Below are positions 48,490 through 60,500 of a stretch of 64,000 bases of DNA, in pieces (positions within the stretch are counted from its first letter, which is position 1; every line of letters begins with the position of its first letter). The position numbers and the translations under genes were made by a program. Source of the stretch: Brachionus koreanus (taxonomy: Eukaryota; Rotifera; Eurotatoria; Ploima; Brachionidae); the NCBI GenBank assembly GCA_016987375.1, contig PJRA01000428.1, positions 733,007 to 797,006 of the forward strand. The letters are read 5' to 3'. The notes below the pieces were generated by a model. That model searched no databases. It was not told the DNA's origin and was given only the letters and a program-made list of their open reading frames with translations.

Positions 48490-49331
48490 TTAGAGTTTGT
48501 TGAAGGATACAATATCGACTGATTGTACGTAGTCTTCGAAAGCAGTTATTTTGTCTTCCAAATCACTAGTACTGACTTTATCGTCTTCGATAACACATGA
48601 AGCGACCAATTTTTTCAGACCGTAAGCAACTGGCGCCAATTGGACTTAAAAAAAATAAATATAAATAACAGCCATCAATTATTTGTGATGTCAAAAACTT
48701 TTATATAAATGAAATAAATGGGTTAGTTTCATTTACTCAAACAGTTTTTGATTTTATATAGCACCGCATGAAAATTGAGATAAAATTTAAATTAGCTCAA
48801 TATAGTTAAAGTGCTGGAAATGTTAAAAAGAAAAAATTAAAGTTAATTACATTGACCCCAAACAAGACCGTCCATCTCAATTGATCGAACACATTTTTCC
48901 ATTTCGGCCATATCAGTTTCATCATCCCATGGCTTAATGTCCAATTTGATACAACTTTTAGCAACCAAAGCTGGCTTTTTGGATTTTTTTTCAGCATACA
49001 TTTTTAATCTTTCTTCTCTGATTCTAGCAGCCTCAGCATCTTCTTCCTCATCGTCAGATCCAAATAGATCAACTTCGTCCTCGTCTTTGGCTGGCTTGGC
49101 TGCAGCAGCTTTACCAGGGAATTTCTTTCTCTCGGCCTCGGAAAAAGAGTTTATGTGGTTGAAGAATCTCAAGGCATGGAACAAATCGCCTGGTGGAGCA
49201 ACTCCTAGAGCTTCGAAAACGGCATTATCAGCTTGTGTGGGCTCAAAACCTTCGATATAGCTTCTTGTTTCCAAATAGTTGTTCAAGGCTTGTTGGCCGG
49301 CACGGGTCTTCAAATCACCAAATTGAGACAT
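48490..49331 (-). CDS. EEF1B2: Elongation factor 1-beta (eEF1B alpha, GEF subunit)
   Basis: Two exons on the minus strand, 49331-48851 and 48644-48490; 636 nt, 211 aa, near the usual 206-225. The N-terminal GST-C-like region starts [20 protein letters not shown]; an acidic linker carries [12 protein letters not shown], the usual casein kinase 2 type site; the C-terminal guanine-exchange domain has [22 protein letters not shown] and, after the intron, [17 protein letters not shown] and [13 protein letters not shown], ending FNKL. It recharges eEF1A with GTP during translation elongation. The base composition of its coding strand is less AT-rich than the other genes here, as expected of a highly expressed gene. 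Confidence 0.97.
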
Positions 49332-51502
49332 TGTTTAATCGAGTTAGATATTATTTTTTTGAAATTAAAAATAAAACGTGAAAGTTTTTTAGCCGAGTTC
49401 CTACACAAGTAAGCATTACCTTGACTTTTACTTAGATGCAACTAAAACCTTAAGTTTGATGAATGCTTTTCTTACTGAATGTATGCATTAGCTCTAGCAG
49501 CTTTGTTAATAAATATTTGTCTTAAAGGTAAAAATTAAATATTTAATTGCCTTTACAATTTTTAGATTTGAGATTAAATTTAATTTTTTTTTATTATATA
49601 TAAAATAGTTTAGATTAGCATGTGAGAAGTCTAGATTTAAAAATCTAAATTTATAAAAAAAATTATTTCAAATTAATTTTTATTGATATCATATGATCAT
49701 AATTAAATTCGATTTTAAAATGCTAATTTTAATTTATAAAAATTCGATAATTTTTTCTAGATTGTCATTAATTTTCAGCAAAAATAATCAAAAAAAGCAA
49801 ATATTAATTGCTTAAAAAAATCATAAGTTGAAGCCATAATTTTTTAAGATTTAAACAATTATTAGGTGCATTTGAGAAATTTTGGTAATATTCATTAAAA
49901 AACTAAAGAACATTTTACCTCTGTTTCTCTGATTGCGTCAATAATACATTTAGGTAAAAGAATAAAAAAAAAGTAATGTCAACTATTATTCCTGCAAAAG
50001 TCTAAATGAGATAATATCTATTGTTTTTTATTTGAAAAAAAAAATTAAGATTAATATCCATGATCATTTTATTAAAAAAATTCTATTTTTTTTTTCACTC
50101 TAAAAAATATATTTCGCATGAATATTTGATAAAAATAAAAATAAGGAATTTTACTCATTAAAATTATAATTCTATCTTAAATAAAATTAATAAATATCTT
50201 TTCAATTTTTACTTTCTGACGACATCAGAATCAAATTTCAACGAATGGCTTTGAATAAAGCATCATAATTTTCACTTAATTTGAATATAAAATTGCTTTT
50301 TTTTTCAATCAAGATCGTTCTATCATAAAAAAATTTCAAATAAGAGAATAGAATTTATATCAAAAATATTTCATTGCTAGCAAAATATATATTTTTTTAG
50401 AATAAATAGCAAAAGAGCTTCATTGTTAAGGACAACAAAAATCTGATTATTTCACGTGAACGGAATCGTTTATTTTTATTTAATAAACAGTTTTATTTAG
50501 CTATTTTGATATACAATGAAGTTTTAGTCTATACATTTGAGTTAACATCAATAAAACTAGTGTTGTCTTTAGTAAAACAAATAGAGATAAACGCGTTTTG
50601 TTTACCCTAATTAGTAAGTGTATTTGGTCAAGCTTAACCTTTAAATCAATAATCAAATTTTTAAATAGATTAGAGATAGTTAAAGTATCGTAAGCAAGGT
50701 GCATGTCTAAATTCATTAGCTGATAGATAATATTTTTTTCTATTTTTAGCGAAATATTTCATTTTAAATAAAAATATTTTTATCATACAATTAGTTTTTT
50801 CAATCAATTTAATTTGAAAATTTTTTTTTTTTGTTATTTAGCTTTTCAAAGTGACAAAAATGTTTCTAAAATTTTAATTAAAATTCAGCCTTTAAAATTG
50901 TTAATGAGTAATAATGAAAACTATTGATTTTAATGCATTTTTTAAAATTTCATACGCTGTAATTATGCAATTAATTTCGATTCAAAGCTTGGTAACGAAA
51001 TAAAGGTGCAGGCTTATAATAAATGACATAATCAAAAATTTTTTTTTTTTTTTTGAGAATAAAAAAATTCTAGACAAGACAGTAGTAGAGTGTTTATGTT
51101 TGGATTAGAGTCTAATGACCTTAATTATACCATGTAAATTTGATATTTAATATTCAAATAATTAACTTAAATAAAGGCATAACATGAAAAGCACTTGAGA
51201 TCTATTTTCTCATATTTTTTCACTCTTGTTTTATTATTAGATTAAATTTTAATAAAAATTCTCAGTTATTATTATTCTACTTAGAATTAAAATGACTTTC
51301 TATTTTAACTTTTTTACTTGTTTTTTCTTTTTTGCTTATGCAACAATCTTTCACGACTCAATGAGCTCTATTGGATTTTAAACAGAAATTTTCTTTTATT
51401 TCTAGATTTATCTCAACCATGATAAAAATTTTATAATTTTTTGTTGTTTTTGTTATTGTTGTTGCTATATTTTATTTCCTTCACTTATCAAATCAAGTAC
51501 AA
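49332..51502. other. divergent spacer between eEF1B and the ABCA gene
   Basis: The eEF1B promoter should be at the left end and the ABCA promoter at the right. It contains a dispersed repeat split by a LINE fragment (50417-50936). The rest is AT-rich and unremarkable. Confidence 0.45.
50417..50936 (-). pseudogene. probable LINE reverse transcriptase fragment inserted in a dispersed repeat
   Basis: The flanking repeat is continuous at 46310-46480 but is interrupted here by about 520 bases. Minus-strand frame 50716-50501 reads MHLAYDTLTISN (a decayed YADDT block) and DQIHLLIRVNKTRLSLF, the spacing seen between the catalytic YADD and the next block of non-LTR reverse transcriptases. Weak by eye, but the insertion itself is clear. 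Confidence 0.45.
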
Positions 51503-54500
51503 ATGAAAATATTGGACGTATTCAGGCAGCTCTATTTGCTTCTATGGAAAAATTATGTGCTCAGATCACGAGCAAAGGTAAATCAAGAAAATTATTTCAA
51601 AAAAAGTGAAATTATTAAAATTTATTTCAAGATACGGCTGATAATTGAGATTTTATGGCCTTTGATTTTGTTTTTGATTCTAATGTGGGTGCGAACTCGG
51701 GGTCTACGAAACAACGAACCAAACTGTAGCCATTTTTTTTCTTTTTGTATGATAAGCTTTTTTAATTTGAATAAAATTTCAAGGCTTCTTTGTCGAAAGA
51801 CCATTGCCCTCTGCTGGCATCATTCCATTTGTTCAAGGACTCATTTGCAATCTAAACCACTCTTGCTACGAGACAACCCAAAACTCCTATCAAAGCACAG
51901 AATTTTTTCAATTCTTGAACTTGACTTCGGACACACTGGAATTTTTCAATCAGCCTCAAGTGATCCAAAATGCTCTCACCATCGCTAGATTCATCAACTC
52001 TTCCATGAGAATACGTTCCGAGTCAAGCGAGATTACCAAAGCACTCAATTTAAGTCAGTCTTTGCGAATAAGCGAACAGCAATTCAAAAATGCTCTCAAT
52101 ATTTCATCATTGTATCCAAGTCCATTGAATGAAACAATTTTTGATAAAATTTTAAACTCAACTCCTAATTACAATTATTTGTACACCAATTACTCCAAAG
52201 ACTCTAGTGAACCAATTGACTTTTTAAACTTTGGTCAGTTAAATCAAGTGAGACCTTTGTTAAATTTTTTCTACGGGCCAGATTTGGAACTGGCCGAACT
52301 TAATCGGGATAGCAACCGGGTTGATGATCCCTCATGGATAAGATCCCAAACATGCAATGGTTCGAACTATTTGCTCAAAGGTCCGAATGCTCTTTACTTA
52401 CAACAAACAATATGTCGCTTAGACGACCAGCAAATTAGCCAGCTTTTCATTCAAATAAGTACTTATTTGGATATTGGAAAAATAAAGAGGTTAGTCTATG
52501 AAGAAACTGAATTGAGTGATCCACGATTGCTGCAAGAGTTGATCGATGTTGGTGTAGCCTATTTAAATTTAACTAGTGAATTTCAAAATTCTGACTTGTC
52601 CAATTATCAGTTCGAATCATTTCAGGATGCGTTTAACAATTTTACCCAAATTGGCTTATCCAAGTAAGTGAAAATAATTACTATACCTTTATATTTTAAA
52701 ATAAACAACTTCATATTTTAATTTTTTCATAAAATGGCTTTTTAAATATTTTCCTAATGTGTAAATTACAGAGACATAAAATATTATTTTGTAATAAGAT
52801 GGGATTAGGTAATCAAATAACATAACTAATAGTAAAAATTTTCAAATTTCATTTTTCTTAAAATTTTCAAATAATTTTTCAATTTAAAAATGTATTGCAG
52901 AAAGCTATCTTTTTAGGCTTGCTTATCATAGAAGCATGGTTTAGGTTTGAATTAAATTTAACACTAGAACGCCCGAGGGGTTTTTTAGACCCCTTTTTGA
53001 AAAATTGAAACTTGATTTTTACCACATATAAATAAAATTTTAAAAGACAGTTTTTATTATCTAAAAATTTTGATTGTAATTTTTTAGAAAATGAATAAAT
53101 TTTCAAAGAAAATGTTTAATTTATCTTGATAATTTTATTTGAAATTTTAATGAAAAATCATCCGGGCTTTCTAGTGTTAATGGATTAAAAATTTTTTTCT
53201 AGATTATATAAAAAAGTAAACTTTTTAAATTGAGTTTTTAGACAAATATTTAATAAAGATAAAAAGTTGAATATTCAGCCTTTTTGATGCCGGTCAAAAT
53301 TGATACTGACCGTGAGGTGGTCGGCGACTAAAAAAAAATTTTAGTGAAATTTTCTTTGAAAAAATCAATTTAAGAAAATTTATTAAAACAAAAAATAAAA
53401 AATAATTGAGTTTTCAATTGGGAAAAATATTGTTAATTCAACGTCTGGACAAAATCAGGATAAATAAATAACTTTTCGTTATTTTAGAATTTTAAAAATT
53501 AAATTTCAATAAATTTTTTTTTAGAACCGTTTAGTGACCGGCCGGTCTGTCAGTAGGTCAGCCACCATATGGTCGGCTTGTATATTTGCTGGCCGGCCAG
53601 TCACTGTTAGTGTCTGTTTTACAACCGGGCGTATTTTTGCCGCTTTCACGACTGGCTACCGCTTCGGTCAGTTTTTTTTTTGTCGACCACAAGGCCCCCC
53701 CACAATAATTTAGTATCAACTTATGCATTTTAAATTTAGATTTCAAATTTCAAGATTGACTGTATTTTATAAAATAATTGATAATTAAACAATAAAAATA
53801 AATTCTAAAAATTAATGATTTTTTTTTTCAAGTTCAATATGTGGAAATTCCAGATTGAGCATTTTTTCTATAATAGAATCGCTCGATTTTGGATCAATGA
53901 GCGCAAACACACTCAGTGACTTGTTAAACAATAACTCTACAAACCTAGATTTTCTTGATGATTCGGATAAATTTTTTGATAGACAACTAAAAAAACCGAG
54001 TTCACCGCAAACTAAATCAAGTGAAGAAACATTAAATTTTGACAATTTGAACTCAACAACCGACTTGGACTTTGCCACCGAGCTTTTAAACCGATTCAAT
54101 AATTTGAATCGCATCGATCCAAAAAAATGTCCTGTAAACCGAACCGAAGCCGATCTTGATCCATCAACTCAATTTTTAGTCAACTCAACAACCAAAACTT
54201 GCTTTTGTCAATCTATGTATGCAATCATAAACGGAATATCAGAGGGCAGTCAATTTTTATTTAGACAAATTAAGCCCATGTTCCTAGGCAAAGTTCTCTA
54301 TGCGCCCAATACGCCTGTCTACCAGGAATTGGTGAAAAAAATTAACCAAACTTTTTCTCGAATTGACGGGATCGTCTCTACACTAGGAACAATAGCTGAA
54401 TTGAGTGATCAGCTATTATATCAATTGAATCAATTAAATCAGTCTTTATCCCAAACAAATGGAAGCTTCAATACTGAAACAAATACAGCTGACCTAAGCA

Positions 54501-57500
54501 ATCAAATAGGAAATCAATTGAATCAAATAAATCAAATTTTGTCTCAAATAAACGGAAGTTCTGCAATTGTAGACGATTTAACTGCTCTAACTAATCAAAT
54601 ATTAAATCAATTAAATCAAATTAATCAAACAACTTTGGCATTTAATTCAATAGTAGTTAATTTATTGAACTTTGCACCACAAATTAGGTTTACTAGTGCT
54701 TTACTTTACTTTATTAGAAATTCTTTACAATGCATTGAAGTGAATAAATTTGTAGGCTTTGCAACCGAACAAGAATTGGTCAGCACTGGACTTAAATTAA
54801 TTGACAAAGAGTCTTTTTGGGCTGGTTTAGTATTCGTTAACGATGAGCAAAATTCTCAACTTCCAAAAATAGTCAAATACAAAATAAGAATGAATGCGGC
54901 ACTTACCCATGACACTTCATACACTCAAGACAAATTGTACTACTATGGCCCAAGTAATTGTCTTGGATGCAATGCTTATTTTACCTATGGTTTCATTTAT
55001 TTACAAGACATGATTGAAAAAGCCATTGTCGAAATGAAAACAGGACAAGTACAAGATATGGGCATTATTGGTCAAATGACGCCATATCCATGTTTTATTG
55101 ATGACAAATTTTTAAATGCTATTTCAAGGACTTTGCCTTTATTTATGGTCCTGGCATGGATTTACACAGTTTCTATGTTGGTTAAAGATATTGTTTACGA
55201 AAAAGAAAAACGTCTCAAAGAATTCATGAGAGTGATGAGTCTTTCGAATGGCATACACTGGGTTTCGTGGTTTATTACATCATTTTCATTAATGTTCTTG
55301 ATAGTTCTAATTTTGTGCATAGTGCTCAAATTCGGAGATATACTTCCTAATAGTGATTTTGGCACACTTTTAGTATTTTTCATCTGCTTTACTTTAGCAA
55401 CCATATGTCAATGCTTTTTGATAAGTGTGTTCTTCAACCAGGCCAATTTGGCCGCAGTTGTGGCCGGCATAATCTATTTTCTTCTCTATCTTCCATACAC
55501 AGTTCTTATAAACTATTCGGATGAAATTTTGCCTTGGCAAAAATTTCTAGCCAGCCTATCAAGCACGGTTGCATTCAGCTACGGCTGTGAAATATTGGCA
55601 GCCTATGAAAAGCAAAATGTGGGAGTCAACTGGGAAAATTTTTATAAAACACCATATACCAATGATGATCCCTTCAACATGAACTATTTGTCTCTTATTT
55701 TGTTACTGGACGCTTTGATTTACATGCTGTTGACATGGTACATAGAAGGAGTTGCGCCGGGAGAGTTCGGCGTGGCCAGAAAATGGTATTTTCCAGTTCA
55801 GCCATCCTATTGGTGTGGTGAGTCCACCAGGAAAAAAGAAAAGTCCAAATTGAAAAAACTTGCTGATAAATTGACCGATAAAATAACTTTTTTAAAGACT
55901 AAAAAAAAGGATAAAATTATCAAATTAGACGAGGAAAATTATAAAGATGATAAAATCAAAAAATTGCTCGAAGAATCAGTAGAACCAGTGGACGAACAAA
56001 TATTGCCTGGTGTCCAAATTGAAAAATTGCATAAGGTCTATTCGAGGGGAAATAATCATGCTCTAAAGGGCTTATCTGTAAATTTTTACAAAAATGAAAT
56101 TTCTGCTTTCCTTGGCCACAACGGAGCAGGCAAAAGTACCACTATGCATCTTTTGACCGGACTCTATTCGCCCACTTCTGGTTCTGCTCTAATTGAAGGC
56201 CTGGACATCACAGAATCAATGGACTCTGTGCGAAAATCGCTCGGGTTTGTTCCGCAACACAACGTCCTTTTTCCACAATTGACTGTCAAAGAACATTTAT
56301 GGTTTTTTGCTCGTCTCAAAGGACTCGACACTAAGTCGACCAAAAAAGAGCTGGAAAAAATGCTTGATGACACTGGATTGAGACCAAAAAAAAACGAATT
56401 GTCAAAAAATTTGTCAGGTGGTATGCAACGAAAGCTGTCGGTGGCAGTAGCATTTGTAGGTGGCTCCAAGACGGTTATTTTAGATGAACCTTCGGCCGGA
56501 GTTGATCCAGCCGGACGACGCAGCATTTGGGATTTGTTGTTTAAATACCGCGAGGGAAGGACAATCATTATTTCTACTCATCACATGGACGAGGCTGATG
56601 TGCTGGGCGACAGAATTGCCATTATCTCAAATGGTAGACTAATTGCCCATGGAACTTCTTATTTTTTGAAACAAAAATTTGGCCAAGGTTACTACTTGAC
56701 ATTTTCTAAACGAAAGTTGGCTAATGATCAAGTTCAACTTGAACCAAATCGTTCTTCAACTGGATCAAGTAATTCAACTGACTCAGGCGCGAGGTCTATG
56801 TATAGTTTTAATACAGATCAAGTAAGTTCTGATCGGACAAGACGTTCATCAGCTGATTTTCTCAATCAGAACGAAGAAATTGACTTGGAAAACTTTGAAA
56901 AAGAGCTATTAGAAAAAGAGGAAAAATTGATTAATTCATTGGAAACAGTACAGGATACCAATTTATGCCGATTTGTCAAAAATCGAATTCAAAATGCAAT
57001 TCTAATTGAGAACATAGGTTCAGAGATGACATTTTCAATCTCGAATAAATCCGAATTTACTAAAACATATGAAAATTTTTTTAAACAAGTCGAATCAAAT
57101 ATGCAAACATTAGGCATTGATAGTATTGGCTTATCTGACACGACTTTGGAAGAGATTTTTATCAAATTGGCCAAAGAGCCCAAGTCTAATGATTTTAAAC
57201 TAGAGAAAAAAATTTGTGGAATTAATTTTAGTCGGATTAGAACAAGAATAAAGAATTTTTCGCTATTTAAATCGGCTGACAAAGCCAATCAGACATTAAC
57301 TCCGGAAGTGTTGGAGAAATATTCTGATTATACAATGAAACGAGTGGAGAGCTCTTTATTGGCCTCAGGACAACAATTATACGCTCTTCTGATTAAACGA
57401 TTTCATAGATTAAAGAGAAATATTAAAGGTTTTTTTGCAGAAATAGTGCTACCAGTCGTGTTTGTTTGTCTAGCTTTACTAGTGGCAACTTTGACTCCGA

Positions 57501-60500
57501 ATCAATCGGACCGACCTCCTCTAGAACTTCATCCATGGTATTATCGAACACCAAATCTCATGTTTCTAAGTCGTAGCTCTTCGTTTGAATACGATAGAAC
57601 TTTTTATAACCAAAATGGTCAAAGCAATAGTGTAATTGATTCGAGTGTTCAGCCAAATATAGATCAAATCAATCAAATAATTGAAGCTTTGATGAACAAT
57701 CCAGGTACACTTAATTTGAATAAAATTTTTGAAAAATCTTGTTTTCATGAACACTTAATCTTAAACCACATTGTAAATTTTTAATTTTTTTTTTAATTTT
57801 TGAAGAGAAAAATTTAAAAAAGTTTAGAACATAATATTTATTAAAATTTAAAATTAAATAGTGTTGGGTACCGTCAATGGCGGCCAGGTGTGACAAAAAA
57901 AATTCAAATGTGATAAGATTTGATTGATAAGAAACTGAGTAAAAGAAAAATAAATTAGATTTTTGGTGATGAATCGGCCGCTCAACAATATTAAAAATAT
58001 AATTAAAATAAAGTTAACCGAACCTTAACAATTCTGTAATTTTGGTCAACTTCTTTTTTGTCATTTTTCTTCTAATTGCGTCTAGAAGTCTTGAGTTATC
58101 TTAACACTCAAAAACCGGAGGGGTCTTTTGAACCCCTTTTGTAACTTCCTTCATTTGTTTTTTATTCAATAAACGTAATCATTTTTTATAATTTTTTTTC
58201 AATCATTTCTTAAATAAAAAATATTATAAAATTATTTAATTTTTTCTAAAAAATAATTTTATTTTCATTGAAAAAAAAGTATTAAAAAAGATTTAAATAA
58301 AAGAGTCAAAAAAGTCATCCGGTTTTTGAGTGCTAAAGAAACAAGCTTTCAATTGAACAAACAGAGATTTTTTTCTTGAATTGAATCATATATTTGATCT
58401 AATTGTTCAGAATAAGGTTTTGTATTTAAAACACTACCGTTTAGAACCAGCTCAATGTGAAAATTTATCTCTTAAAAATTTTACAAAACACACAGCATAA
58501 TCCTTAAGGGTGATGTTTAAAAATTCCTTAAAATTGTAGAAATATGTAGAAGAAAGAAAAATGTTAAAATTTAATGTATGTACAATTTGTGAGTCTGCTT
58601 TTTGATCTTGAACCATGAATGAAATTAAAATTCCAAGATGAGACTAGTTGCGGTCGATCTAAGAAAATGTGTTTTTTTGTTTTTTAGATTTATTTTAATA
58701 ATTAACTCAAAAAGTTAGCTTAATTCTTACTTAATTGATTAATATTTTTGATTGAAGGAAGTTATAAGTTATATTAATTAGTTAGGACTGTTAGTGGTAG
58801 CTTTTATTATTGAAGGGTGCAAAACTAATCATTCTTTTTTTAGGTGTTTCTAAATACAGTTTAATTATTGACTAGCAGGCTTCTGCATTTGTTGATTTTG
58901 CGATCATAATTTTCATCTTAACTATTCATAAAACTTACACTATTTTGAAGCATTCAACTATGTTCATGGTAATTTAGTGCGACGTTAAAAGCAAATATAG
59001 ATGCTTTACTGATTTTTATCGAAAATAAATATAAATTATTTTTAAAGAAAAATTAATGATATTTTTGAATAGGATATTTTAACACTCAAAGAGCGGATTA
59101 ATTTTTTGACCATTTTATTTGAATCTTTTTTATACTTTTTTTCAATGAAAATAAAAGTATTTTATATTATAAAATTTAATATTTTTTATTTAAGATATGA
59201 TTGATAAAAAAATATTTTTTGAGTAAAAATCAAATAAAGGAAGTAACAAAAGGGGTTCAAAAGACCCCTCCGGTTTTTGAGTGTTAAAGAAAATTGTACG
59301 ATAACTTCTAAAAAAACTCTAAGAATTTCTACAAAATTTATTTAATTTTTGGCAAAGTAAAATTTTTGACCTTTTTAAAATATGATCAGATATGCAATTA
59401 AATTTCAAAATTTGCATATTTTTAAAAAAGGATTGAAAATTAATTGAGCATTTGGTCAAATTTGAAAAATGAAATTCGAACAAGAATTTTACTTTGCCCT
59501 TTTTTTTTAACTTATTTTACAGTTAAACTTTCTAATAATCATACTATTGAGGCTTTTAATAGAAATTTAAAAATTAGACTCTTTTAGAGTCTAAGTTAAT
59601 GGATATGTCGTATGCAAACTTTTAAATAATCTTTTAATTTCAATTATTTAAAACTAAAATATTGTTAACTTTCCAATTTTATAGTTTTGTTAAATTGAGA
59701 TCTAAATTTTGAGTGAAAAAGAGGCACTGAAATTATACAATTTGAAATTTGCTTGCATCTTAAAAATAAAATTTGTTTTTGGTTTTTATCTTATTTTTAC
59801 CAAAGAATATTTTGTTTTAATTATTAAAAATTTAACTAAATCGTATTTTGAATTGGTGATTTATAATTAAGTTTTTTTTTTAAATTATTAATTTAATTTT
59901 TAAATAATTAAAAAATATCTTAAACACTAAAATGGCTTTTTCAAGAAATAAAAGTCTTAATTTGGTCGGTTTGGAGCATCATAGCATAATACAAGACTTG
60001 AATTGAAATCATCTAACTGTTATCAATAACTGCTTGTTTTGAAATATATTTTAAATAATAATTTGATTAATTTTCAGGTGCAGGAAACAGATGCATGAAA
60101 GGTCATCGAATACCAACTCAACAATCAGCATATCAAAATAAAATTGCCGATCAGTTCTTACAGTGTGAAGACTTTGATGATTATCAGACATTTATGAACT
60201 CAACTCCTAGTTATTCTTTTATTAATGAGCTTTTGTCAACTAACTACAGTTTTACAAAGCGCTCAAAAGATTGTGACTGTTCTCAAGGATTTCCCGAGTG
60301 CCCAGCATCAGCTGGCGGAGATATATTCTATAGAAACTTTTACAAACTAAAGACCAAAGATGTTGTATACAATTTAACAGGAAGAAATATTTCTGACTGG
60401 CTCATAAAGACCGAATTGAATAAAAACATATTTCAGAGACGCTATGGTGGTTATGAATTTTTAGTTCCTCGTATTGGTCTCAATTCGGAGCAAATTTCAA

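Larger units (their letters stand above)
52664..53832. other. ABCA intron 3 with MITE and GC-rich palindromes
   Basis: GTAAGT donor and TTTCAAG acceptor. It holds the MITE at 52962-53176 and the GC-rich inverted repeats at 53283-53700. Confidence 0.8.
57705..60077. other. ABCA intron 4 with three MITEs
   Basis: Joins ...NNPG to AGNRCMKG in phase 1, as in vertebrate ABCA1 (DPGFGTRCMEG). It contains a hAT-like MITE (57859-57990), two TTAA-family MITEs in inverted orientation (58105-58332, 59083-59283) and a dispersed repeat at ~58365-58500. Confidence 0.85.
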
